Shown: positions 16,031 through 23,752 of the stretch, one piece after another | Layout of the letters: every line of letters starts with the position of its first letter | Position numbering within the stretch: position 1 is the first letter of the stretch | Origin: JAIXWP01 sp049318685 | GTDB taxonomy: Bacteria > Bacteroidota > Bacteroidia > Flavobacteriales_D > Sanyastnellaceae | Reading direction: 5' to 3' | DNA length: 33,833 bases | Assembly (NCBI GenBank): GCA_049318685.1 | Contig: JBMOFW010000005.1 | Span: 1 to 33,833 of the forward strand | The notes under the pieces: model-generated | The model's database searches: none | Told to the model about the DNA's origin: nothing | What the model saw: only the letters and a program-made list of their open reading frames with translations | Program-made: the position numbers and the translations under genes

Positions 16031-18346
16031 TTAAAAAGTCATTTCCAATCCAACCATGGGTAGAATTGGTAATTGATTTACGCGTTTTGCGGTAATACGA
16101 TCAATGTAAAATACATTATCTCGATTGTATGCATTGGTCACACCTGCGTTCGCTTCAAGGCTAACTTTCTTCCATTTAAATTCACGACGTACGTTGAAAT
16201 CTAGACGATGATAATACGGTAAACGCCCACCGTTCAAATCAGCAAATTGAATCGTTAATTCATTTGCATTCCCTGTGATGTAATCTGAACTAATTCCATC
16301 CCCTGTATTTGGTGATTGATAGTAACCTTGTGTTTGAGTAAACGGCAGACCGCTTCCGAGATTCCAACGCATGCTCGCTTCCCATTGACGTTTTTTACCG
16401 AATTTCTGAGAGGCCACAAAATTGATGTTATGGCGGCGATCAAATACAGGTGCATACCAACGATATCCATCCCAACGTTGAACTTTGCCCAAAGAATAAA
16501 CTAAATATAGATAGGTGGTTTTGTGTTCATATTTGAGCACCATATCACAACCAGCGGCCCATCCGCTTTCCACTATGAAATCCTTGGTTTGTTCATCTGG
16601 ACGGAAATAATTTGCTTCATCATCCGGGAATAGTTTGTTGCGATTCGTATTGGTCACTTGGCGGAAATCGCGGTAGTAACCTTCTACGTTCAGGTTAATT
16701 TTTTCAGTCACATCAAACTCGAATCCCAATACGTAGTGAATAGCTTTCTGAAGCGGATTCTTGACTTCACGTACGGTATTTTTTGGCGTTGTGAAGGTGG
16801 ACTGCAAATTTTCAGGACCAGCCAAAAACCCATAGAAAAGATTGACAACATCTCGGTCGCTATTGGATGCCATCAAATTTTGGGAATAGATCCCTGCGGC
16901 GGCTTTGATACGCAATCGCTCCGATGCTTTGTATTTCATTCCGAAGCGAGGTTCCGGTGAAACGACACGAAGCGATGCATAATTTTGAATGCGCAAACCT
17001 GGTTCTATAATCCACTTACCACGGCTTATTTTATAGGTTACAAATCCATTTAATTCTGTGGTACTTTCCGTTTGTTCAATCGCTACTCCAAGCGAATTGA
17101 AGCTATTGAATTGGGTTTTAAAGCCGACCACATCAATTCCATATTTCAGCACATCGTCTTTGATGACATATTTAAATTCAAGACCGAAGTTGAACGTTTT
17201 GATGGTGTCAGAACGGGTTGGGGAAGTCTCTTCTTCGAGAATGATACCATATTCACTTCGCGCAAAATTACCACTAATGAGCACCGGAGAACCAGAAGGT
17301 ACCACCACGAAATTACCCCCGAATCCGGTATTTGTCCAACTCAAGTTGGATAATCCCTGATAATCGCGCACGCCATCTTGAAACTGAAATCCAAAGAGAT
17401 TGAATTTAGAGCCTGTGGCACCGGAAAAGGAAACTTTGCCATAAAGGTCAGTGTAGTAGAAAGGCAATCCATCTCCATCATTCACATAAGGGTATATCAC
17501 CTTCGAGGAATTGTCGAGATAAGAGTGTTTCGCACTAACGATATACGAAATACCATTTCCTTTCTCACCCATTTTTTTTAATGGACCTTCCACCAGAGCG
17601 CGCACACCGAACGGACTGAATCCAATTTTGCCATTGGTTTCTTTTTTGTTTCCATCTTTGGTTGTGATGTCCATTACGGAAGAAATACGACCACCAAATT
17701 GCGCACTGAATCCGCCGGTATACACATCGGCATTGGCGATGATATCAGAATCAAATACCGAGAATAAACCAATCGAGTGAAATGGGTTGTAGACGATCAT
17801 TCCATCGAGCAATACCTTGTTTTGAACCGGACTACCACCGCGAACAAATATTTGGCCTCCTTGATCCCCAGTTGATACGAAACCGGGCAACGTGGTCAAT
17901 ACCTGAACAATATCAGGCATACCGATTTGAGGAATACGTTTAATATCTTGAAGGCGAATAGACTCTACAGATACATTCACATTCGAACGCTGCTCTGATG
18001 CTTCAGAACTAATTTCTATGGGACCGAGTTCAGTAATTTTATCTTCCAATTCGATATTAATCGAAGTAACTCCATCTTTAGTTACTTGAACATTCATGCG
18101 AACCTCATTGAACTCCGCTGATTTCACAACAAGGATGTAATTGCCTGCGGGAATTTTGGTCAACGAATAATATCCATTTTCATCAGAACGTGTTGCATAC
18201 GCTGTACTATCGAGACCAACACTCACAAAAATAGCTGGCTCTCCGCTTGATTTTTTCTTCAAAAATCCGCGAATAACGCCTTGAGCAACCGCACTAAACG
18301 AAGAGCAGCACATCAACACTGCAATCACAAACAGTAATTTTCTCAT
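16031..18346 (-). CDS. TonB-dependent outer membrane receptor with carboxypeptidase-regulatory-like N-terminal domain
   Basis: I chose the ATG at 18346, giving 771 residues with a signal peptide (MRKLLFVIAVLMCCSSFSAVAQ). The frame opens earlier at 18385 but adds a non-signal stretch. Residues about 22-105 form a carboxypeptidase-regulatory-like beta domain (ATRSDENGYYSLTKIPAGNY). A plug domain follows with IPQIGMPDIVQVLTTLPG and GQIFVRGGSPVQNKVLLDG, and the rest is a 22-strand-type barrel ending in LPILPMVGLEMTF with the usual terminal aromatic. It has no SusD partner beside it, so it is not a standard SusCD pair; the ligand is unknown (siderophore, metal or peptide are options). Confidence 0.88.
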   Translation of the reverse strand: MRKLLFVIAVLMCCSSFSAVAQGVIRGFLKKKSSGEPAIFVSVGLDSTAYATRSDENGYYSLTKIPAGNYILVVKSAEFNEVRMNVQVTKDGVTSINIELEDKITELGPIEISSEASEQRSNVNVSVESIRLQDIKRIPQIGMPDIVQVLTTLPGFVSTGDQGGQIFVRGGSPVQNKVLLDGMIVYNPFHSIGLFSVFDSDIIANADVYTGGFSAQFGGRISSVMDITTKDGNKKETNGKIGFSPFGVRALVEGPLKKMGEKGNGISYIVSAKHSYLDNSSKVIYPYVNDGDGLPFYYTDLYGKVSFSGATGSKFNLFGFQFQDGVRDYQGLSNLSWTNTGFGGNFVVVPSGSPVLISGNFARSEYGIILEEETSPTRSDTIKTFNFGLEFKYVIKDDVLKYGIDVVGFKTQFNSFNSLGVAIEQTESTTELNGFVTYKISRGKWIIEPGLRIQNYASLRVVSPEPRFGMKYKASERLRIKAAAGIYSQNLMASNSDRDVVNLFYGFLAGPENLQSTFTTPKNTVREVKNPLQKAIHYVLGFEFDVTEKINLNVEGYYRDFRQVTNTNRNKLFPDDEANYFRPDEQTKDFIVESGWAAGCDMVLKYEHKTTYLYLVYSLGKVQRWDGYRWYAPVFDRRHNINFVASQKFGKKRQWEASMRWNLGSGLPFTQTQGYYQSPNTGDGISSDYITGNANELTIQFADLNGGRLPYYHRLDFNVRREFKWKKVSLEANAGVTNAYNRDNVFYIDRITAKRVNQLPILPMVGLEMTF

Positions 18347-18445
18347 AGAGGTTTGAAATGTCGGACGCGAATGTAATTGAAACAAAGCGCTTTTTTCAGT
18401 TCATTCTCGCGAATTCCTTGGATTTGTAGCACGTCAATCGAGGGT

Positions 18446-20875
18446 CTATTCACTCAAATCAAGGGTCATTTTGGCAATCCGATCCCCCAAAGATTCAGTG
18501 GTCATGCGCTCCCTCAGCCGATCAACCATGATTGGAAAAGCAAAAGGCGTAGGCTTTTCGGGATAATTCAACATTATTTCCTGGCGATTCATTCGATCCA
18601 AAGCAGAACGCATCCGATTGATTTCTAATTGATAATAAATGACCTCATCATATGCTTGTTTGAGCAATAAATTTTGAGGATCATATTCTTCAAACACCTT
18701 GAAAATTAACTGACTCGAACTTTGAAGATGACGATCTCGAACAGGTTCGCCGGGATAGCCTTTAAAAATGAGGCCACTTATGGTGGCAATATCGCGGAAT
18801 CTACGTTTGGCAAGCTCTGTGGCATTTATTCCGGAAAGCAAGTCCTTTTCAAGCGCAAGTGCGTCTGTCAAACCACTGCCCAATGCTTCTTCGAGTGGGA
18901 TAGGTTGATCTGAGAGAAGTTCGAAGCCGTAGTCATTGTAGGCAAGAGAAAATGACAACGGATACATTTTACCCATGCGGTAGGCAAAAAGTGAAGCCAA
19001 TCCTTCATGGACAAAACGACCTTCAAAAGGATAAAAAACAGCGTGAAATCCATCTTCAGATTGAAATGACTCAATCAACAACTGATTTTCATTGGGCACC
19101 AACGACCGATCATTTTGAATAGACAGCAATTGTTGAATTGCGTCCAATTCTGGATCCTTGGCGGGGTTGCCTTGCATTGCTTCCGTAATTTTTCTTCGCA
19201 GCATTACCGACATTTTGGAAGAAAGAGGAAGACGTCCACCTTGCCAAGAAGGGATTTTCCCATTCATGCTGTCCGATTTAGCGACGTAGGCTGTTAATTC
19301 TTTAACTTGAATTAATTTCAACCCCATGCCAGCAAACCAGAAAGCATCTCCTTCGTTGAGACCAGCGATAAAGCTTTCCTCTATATGTCCTATTAATCCT
19401 CCTCGCTTAAATTTCACCGACATCATGGTATCGCTTACGATCGTGCCTATCGACATGCGGTGACGGCGAGCCATACGCTGGTTGGCGATAAACCACTTGC
19501 CATCTCTTTCTACCCAACGTTGATAATCGGGATATGCCTGAAGTGCTTGCCCACCAGACTTCACAAAAGCGATAATCCACTCCCATTCTTCACGGGTCAT
19601 AGATTGAAAGCAATACGTCTGACTCACTTCGGCATATGTCTGTTCCAATTCCACCCCTTCGCCTAGTGAAAGCGTAATGAGGTATTGGACCAATACATCA
19701 AAAGAGCGTAACATGGGTTCTTTTTCCTCCAAGAAAGAATCCGCTACCGCCTGCCTGAGCGCGGCTGCTTCAATAAGCTCCAACGCATTGGTCGGCAAAA
19801 AGAATATTTTACTCAGCGCCTCCGGACGGTGGCCACTTCGGCCTGCACGTTGGAGAAATCGCGCAACTCCTTTCGGTCCGCCTATTTGAATAATAGAATC
19901 AACAGGCGCAAAGTCGACTCCTAAATCGAGGCTTGACGTGCAAACAACGGCCCTCAATCGACCGTCAGCTATGGCCTCTTCAACCCAATGTCGAAGGTCC
20001 TTTGAAATGCTTCCATGATGCATAGCCACGAGGCCGGCCAGTTCCATATTCGCTTCGAGAATTGTTCGATACCACACTTCACATTGGGCTCTTGTATTGG
20101 TAAAAATCAACGTACTTTCCGATGCATCAACGATCGAAGAAACATGATCGACCAATTTTGTTCCGAGATGCCCCGCCCAAGGCAAGCGATCCTCCTCCTG
20201 CGGCAAAATCGAAACCACCTCTATTTTCTTCACAATATCTGCTCGAACGAAGACTCCAGAGTCCGCTCGACCAGCGCCCAAAAGCACCTTCATCGCTTCT
20301 TCCAAATTGCCTATTGTCGCCGAAATACCCCAAACCAAGCAATTTTGTGCTATGGATACAATGCGAGAAAGTGCCAATTCCCAAAGTACCCCCCTTTTCG
20401 TTCCCATAAGCTCATGCCATTCATCCGCCACGATCAATTGAAGGTGCTTTAAATTTTTGGAGCCTTCTTTTGAAGCCAACATCAAATGGAGACTTTCGGG
20501 TGTGGTAATCAACACTTCAGGCATTCTCTTTCGTTGATTATTGCGCTCTTTTTGGGAAGTATCTCCGGTGCGTATACCAATTTCAAGATTTAAATCACTC
20601 GACTCAATAACCCGTTTGGCAGCCGATTCAATTTCTTTAGCCAATGCCCGAATAGGCGTGATCCACATTATACGAACACCGGATTTTGGGTTTGCGGCTG
20701 CGTCAAACAAAGCGGGTAAGAGTAGACTGTAGGTTTTTCCGCTGCCGGTTGGCGCATTGACCAAGCCATGTTCACCCTTTGACAATGCACTCCACGTTTC
20801 CGATTGAAAATGCTGGGGCTTCCACCCGCGAGAATGCATCCAATCTTTAGCTTGGTCAGCACTTTTTTTACCCAT
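18446..20875 (-). CDS. Lhr-type DEXH-box DNA helicase (ligase-associated DNA damage response type)
   Basis: The superfamily 2 helicase (809 residues from the ATG at 20875; a GTG two codons upstream at 20881 is an alternative) has Walker A APTGSGKT near residue 41, motif Ia TPIRALAKE, motif II ADEWHEL, motif III SATIG and motif VI QRAGRSGHR. These match the Lhr-core family. The C-terminal half has the Lhr winged-helix and accessory domains. Members annotated 'ligase-associated DNA damage response DEXH box helicase' are usually encoded beside an ATP-dependent DNA ligase and the PdeM endonuclease; neither is within the window. It is divergent from the secreted protein gene at 20960. No obvious terminator follows. 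Confidence 0.9.
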   Translation of the reverse strand: MGKKSADQAKDWMHSRGWKPQHFQSETWSALSKGEHGLVNAPTGSGKTYSLLLPALFDAAANPKSGVRIMWITPIRALAKEIESAAKRVIESSDLNLEIGIRTGDTSQKERNNQRKRMPEVLITTPESLHLMLASKEGSKNLKHLQLIVADEWHELMGTKRGVLWELALSRIVSIAQNCLVWGISATIGNLEEAMKVLLGAGRADSGVFVRADIVKKIEVVSILPQEEDRLPWAGHLGTKLVDHVSSIVDASESTLIFTNTRAQCEVWYRTILEANMELAGLVAMHHGSISKDLRHWVEEAIADGRLRAVVCTSSLDLGVDFAPVDSIIQIGGPKGVARFLQRAGRSGHRPEALSKIFFLPTNALELIEAAALRQAVADSFLEEKEPMLRSFDVLVQYLITLSLGEGVELEQTYAEVSQTYCFQSMTREEWEWIIAFVKSGGQALQAYPDYQRWVERDGKWFIANQRMARRHRMSIGTIVSDTMMSVKFKRGGLIGHIEESFIAGLNEGDAFWFAGMGLKLIQVKELTAYVAKSDSMNGKIPSWQGGRLPLSSKMSVMLRRKITEAMQGNPAKDPELDAIQQLLSIQNDRSLVPNENQLLIESFQSEDGFHAVFYPFEGRFVHEGLASLFAYRMGKMYPLSFSLAYNDYGFELLSDQPIPLEEALGSGLTDALALEKDLLSGINATELAKRRFRDIATISGLIFKGYPGEPVRDRHLQSSSQLIFKVFEEYDPQNLLLKQAYDEVIYYQLEINRMRSALDRMNRQEIMLNYPEKPTPFAFPIMVDRLRERMTTESLGDRIAKMTLDLSE

Positions 20876-20888
20876 AATCACGATTCCA

Positions 20889-20921
20889 TTTGGCTGGTAA
20901 TGCTAAGACATATTACTTTAG
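20889..20921 (+). promoter_or_regulatory. Putative promoter of the secreted TPR-like protein gene
   Basis: TTTG (20889-20892) is followed after 21 bases by TACTTTAG (20914-20921), which differs from TAnnTTTG at one position. Spacing suits Bacteroidota -33/-7 promoters, and the predicted start near 20928 leaves a leader of about 32 bases. Confidence 0.4.
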
Positions 20922-20959
20922 GCATTGTTTTTGAAAATTCCGATTTTAAATAAACCGAA

Positions 20960-21688
20960 ATGAAAAAAGTACTTCTGTTACTCGCCGTGGTTTTTTCCAT
21001 GGTAATTAATGCCAATGCTCAACCTGATAAAGATTATGAGGATTTGTTGAAACTTTTCGTTGATGAAAAGTACGACAAAGTGATTTTGAAAGCTGTCAAA
21101 TATACCGAAGGCGAGACTACGAAGAAAGACGCCCTTCCTTATTTATTCTGTAGTATGTCCTATTTCGAAATTTCGAAAGATGACAAAATGAAGGAGAAGT
21201 TTCCCGATGCATTCAAGATGTCGTTGAAGTACATCAAAAGCTACGCGAAATATGACAAAGAGAAGGTTTACGCAGCGGAATATGAAGATTTCTTTGGCGA
21301 ATTGCGCACAGCGATTATCAATGAAGGTGAATTGATGATTGATACCGAAAAATACTCCAAGGCGAAAGGCATGTACGCCTATTTGATTGCCATGGATGAC
21401 AAAGATGCCGGAGCGCAGATATATATGGGTATTGTTCTCTCCGCCATGAAAACAAAGAAAGAAGCTGAGGCAGCATTGCAAACAGCACAGACCTTACTTA
21501 CTGAAAAAACGTGCACCACCAACACCAAAGAACAAAAAAACCTTTTGAAAAATGCTTTGATTACGTATGCCACGTTGCTTTCCGACCAAGGTTCAAAATC
21601 ATTGGCAAAGGATTGGTTGGAATTGGGGAACGAATTCTTTAAAGACGACAAAGAATACCAAATTACTTTGGAGTCGGTATCTGAATAA
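20960..21688 (+). CDS. Secreted hypothetical protein with TPR-like helices
   Basis: The 242-residue protein has a clear signal peptide (MKKVLLLLAVVFSMVINANAQ). The remainder is predicted mostly helical, Lys/Glu/Tyr rich, with repeat-like units such as KYSKAKGMYAYLIAMDDKDAG and AQIYMGIVLSAMKTKKEAEA, resembling tetratricopeptide repeats. I do not recognise a named family. It lacks a lipobox and a T9SS C-terminal domain, so it is probably periplasmic. Proteins of this size and type in Bacteroidota often scaffold envelope complexes, but no function can be assigned. It converges on the FemAB-like gene, with eight bases between stops, and is divergent from the Lhr helicase. Confidence 0.75.
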   Translation: MKKVLLLLAVVFSMVINANAQPDKDYEDLLKLFVDEKYDKVILKAVKYTEGETTKKDALPYLFCSMSYFEISKDDKMKEKFPDAFKMSLKYIKSYAKYDKEKVYAAEYEDFFGELRTAIINEGELMIDTEKYSKAKGMYAYLIAMDDKDAGAQIYMGIVLSAMKTKKEAEAALQTAQTLLTEKTCTTNTKEQKNLLKNALITYATLLSDQGSKSLAKDWLELGNEFFKDDKEYQITLESVSE

Positions 21689-21696
21689 TTAGAAAT

Positions 21697-22641
21697 TTAT
21701 TTATTACGCCATTTATAGAGACGGGGCCACAGGCCCCGTCCGCCGTTTATAGCGAAATGAGGCATTAAGTTTCCACCGAATTGTCTGAAGTATTTTTCGA
21801 TTTCGGGGATCATGGATCCTTCAAAATCAAAAATTTCAAAACCCTCGGATTTGGCCTGGAGCATGGCATGAAACAAGGCTGCCGGACCGGCAGCATTATT
21901 CTTGAGAGAACGATCAACAGCTCCAAATAAATAATACGTGCTTTTCCCTTGACCAGCAGTTATGGCCACTCCGGCGACTCTATCCTGTTCCTTCGCCAAA
22001 GTTGATCTCATTATATCTGATTGCATCAATCCATTGAAAACATCCACTTTCCATTTCAATTGATGATCATTAAAATTGGCTATAATCAACTCTTTCGACT
22101 CAACAGAGGGTTCTCCAAAGACGATTGTGCCCTCTTCTCTTTCAAACTTATTAATTACGTTGCGCAGCTTTTGATCCAATGCCCCGCGCAGCGATTCAAG
22201 CGATTGGGTTAAATCCACTTGATAAGTGTATTTTACTTGCACATTCACTCCTTTCCATACAAAACTTTGCATGTCTTGAAAGGCATTTGGAAAATCAATT
22301 TGATAAAAAACGTAATTAGATTTTTTCAGAAAATCAGCAATGGCATCAAATACTTTTTTTTCAAAACCATTGCGTTTATGAGCGGCACTCATTGGGTTAT
22401 CTACAAACAATCCACAATGCGATGCGAAGGGCGGTGTAACCAACGTTTTGAGCCTTGATTTACCTCCTTCAAAAGCAACGAACCCACCAATCAATTTTTG
22501 CTGCTCATTCAGTATACAAAACCGTTTTAGTGAATTTCCCGTAGCTTGGTACCAAGGCGTGGAACAAAAAATTTCATTTGAACGCTTTTGCAAAGCTTCG
22601 AAAGCAGGAATCAAACTATCGTTTAACTCTGTTACTTGCAT
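21697..22641 (-). CDS. FemAB/GNAT-fold transferase (peptidoglycan-bridge or acyl transfer type)
   Basis: The 314-residue protein shows features of the FemAB/'BioF2-like' tandem-GNAT proteins: an N-terminal half ending VYQVDL-type (TYQVDLTQSLESL), then LRNVINKFERE, then a second half with YYLFGAVDRS and GFEIFDFEGSMIPEIEKYFRQFGG, which is the most typical segment. FemAB enzymes transfer amino acids from aminoacyl-tRNA to peptidoglycan precursors; other members acylate different amines. Specificity cannot be read here. Its ATG overlaps the stop of the upstream oxidoreductase gene by one base (TAATG), so the two proteins are probably made together and may act in one pathway. No signal peptide, hence cytoplasmic. 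Confidence 0.75.
   Translation of the reverse strand: MQVTELNDSLIPAFEALQKRSNEIFCSTPWYQATGNSLKRFCILNEQQKLIGGFVAFEGGKSRLKTLVTPPFASHCGLFVDNPMSAAHKRNGFEKKVFDAIADFLKKSNYVFYQIDFPNAFQDMQSFVWKGVNVQVKYTYQVDLTQSLESLRGALDQKLRNVINKFEREEGTIVFGEPSVESKELIIANFNDHQLKWKVDVFNGLMQSDIMRSTLAKEQDRVAGVAITAGQGKSTYYLFGAVDRSLKNNAAGPAALFHAMLQAKSEGFEIFDFEGSMIPEIEKYFRQFGGNLMPHFAINGGRGLWPRLYKWRNK
21720..21740. repeat. GC-rich 9-bp palindrome flanked by direct repeats
   Basis: GACGGGGCC (21720-21728) and GGCCCCGTC (21732-21740) are exact reverse complements around ACA. They are flanked by CGCCATTTATAG (21707-21718) and CGCCGTTTATAG (21741-21752), which match at 11 of 12 bases. The hairpin lies in the last codons of the FemAB-like gene and 32 bases after the stop of the opposing gene. 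It may terminate rightward transcripts but lacks a good U tract. Confidence 0.6.
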
Positions 22642-23693
22642 TACTTTGCAAGGGTTTGTTCTGCGGACACAACACTTTTCATGTTGCGTGGTGCTGCTTG
22701 ATAAATTCGCTCTATAATATCCACAACTTTGAGTCCTTCGAGGGCATTGGTTGTAATGTTATTTCTCCCTTTCAATGTATCAATAACATTCTCGATTATG
22801 TAAACGTGATTCGCAGCAGAACCCTTGTAATCGCCATAGTCGTTGGCTGGATTGCCCTCTGGCAACGCAGGCATTTCGTAGTTTTCAATATCGCAATGAA
22901 TAACTTCATTCATATACTGTCCGCCTATTTTCACGGTGCCTTTCGCTCCAATAATCGTCATGGTTGATTCAAGATTCTTATTGTGAACGGCGGTCGAAAA
23001 ATTGAATGTTCCCATTCCTCCATTCACAAAATCGAAGAATACGCTTCCTGAATCTTCAAAATTGGTGCTATGTCCGTGATTAAAATCAGCGAAACGCGCT
23101 TGAATATTTTGAATGTCGCCAAACAACCAATACATGATATCGATGAAGTGGGAGAACTGCGTAAACAAAGTACCTCCATCCAGGTCGGTAGTCCCTTTCC
23201 AATAGCTCTTCTTGTAGTATCGATCGTCTCTATTCCAAAAACAATCAATATTTACCATGTAAATATCACCGAGCAGATTATTCGTTAAAACATCTTTAAT
23301 CCATAAGCTTGGCGGACTGTAGCGATTTTGCATAACACAAAAAACTTGCTTGTGCACATTAAGTGCTGAGTAGATAACGCGTTCACAGTCCAACTTGGTA
23401 AGCGCCATTGGTTTTTCCACCACGACGTGTTTTTTTTGTGCCAAAGCAAGCAATGAATGTGTGGCATGCAGACCGTTTGGGGTGCATACGCTCACCACGT
23501 CCAATTCCGGATGATGAGAAAGCATTTCTTCGGGTATGCTGTAGAATGGCACATCATAAGGCAAAAGGCAATCTTCGGCAGAACGAATATCACACATTGC
23601 GATTAATTCGGCTTCCGGGTGTCTGACCACCATTTCTGCATGTCGTTTACCAATATGACCGGCGCCAATGACACCAAATTTCACTTTATCCAT
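22641..23693 (-). CDS. Gfo/Idh/MocA family NAD(P)-dependent oxidoreductase
   Basis: The 350-residue protein starts with a Rossmann fold (FGVIGAGHIGKRHAE, glycines at 10-15) and has the family's catalytic EKP motif (Glu93-Lys94-Pro95, in VVVEKPMALTK). The C-terminal part with GGTLFTQFSHFIDIMYWLFGD contains the conserved HxxD-type histidine. These enzymes oxidise or reduce sugars, sugar nucleotides or inositols; the pattern resembles nucleotide-sugar 3-dehydrogenases such as WbpB/WlbA, but I cannot confirm the substrate. It is first in a two-gene unit with the FemAB-like gene, with a one-base stop/start overlap. A TAATTTTG -7 box lies just upstream, after the terminator of the patatin gene. Confidence 0.85.
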   Translation of the reverse strand: MDKVKFGVIGAGHIGKRHAEMVVRHPEAELIAMCDIRSAEDCLLPYDVPFYSIPEEMLSHHPELDVVSVCTPNGLHATHSLLALAQKKHVVVEKPMALTKLDCERVIYSALNVHKQVFCVMQNRYSPPSLWIKDVLTNNLLGDIYMVNIDCFWNRDDRYYKKSYWKGTTDLDGGTLFTQFSHFIDIMYWLFGDIQNIQARFADFNHGHSTNFEDSGSVFFDFVNGGMGTFNFSTAVHNKNLESTMTIIGAKGTVKIGGQYMNEVIHCDIENYEMPALPEGNPANDYGDYKGSAANHVYIIENVIDTLKGRNNITTNALEGLKVVDIIERIYQAAPRNMKSVVSAEQTLAK

Positions 23694-23709
23694 TGCCTGT
23701 AATTTCGGT

Positions 23710-23717
23710 CAAAATTA
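23710..23717 (-). promoter_or_regulatory. Putative -7 box for the oxidoreductase/FemAB-like unit
   Basis: The minus strand reads TAATTTTG, an exact TAnnTTTG match, 16 bases before the ATG at 23693. A TTTG lies 15 bases further upstream (23733-23736), a little closer than usual for a -33 element. Confidence 0.5.
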
Positions 23718-23719
23718 AC

Positions 23720-23752
23720 AAAAAAAACGCGGCAAATCTCTGATTAGTCGCG
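23720..23752 (-). terminator. Intrinsic terminator overlapping the end of the patatin gene
   Basis: On the minus strand an imperfect stem formed by 23728-23752 (outer CGCG/CGCG, inner AATC/GATT, AGA loop, two mismatches) is followed by eight U residues (A run 23720-23727 on the plus strand). The upstream arm contains the last sense codons and the stop of the gene ending at 23744. Confidence 0.65.

Noticed and set aside
18368..18375. TACATTCG on the minus strand as a -7 box for the TonB receptor
   Set aside because: It mismatches the consensus TAnnTTTG at one T, and no -33 element lies at a suitable distance.
20015..20452. Rightward 145-codon frame opposite the Lhr helicase
   Set aside because: It is antisense to helicase motifs that are clearly coding on the minus strand, and its product is rich in His, Cys and Arg without any domain pattern.
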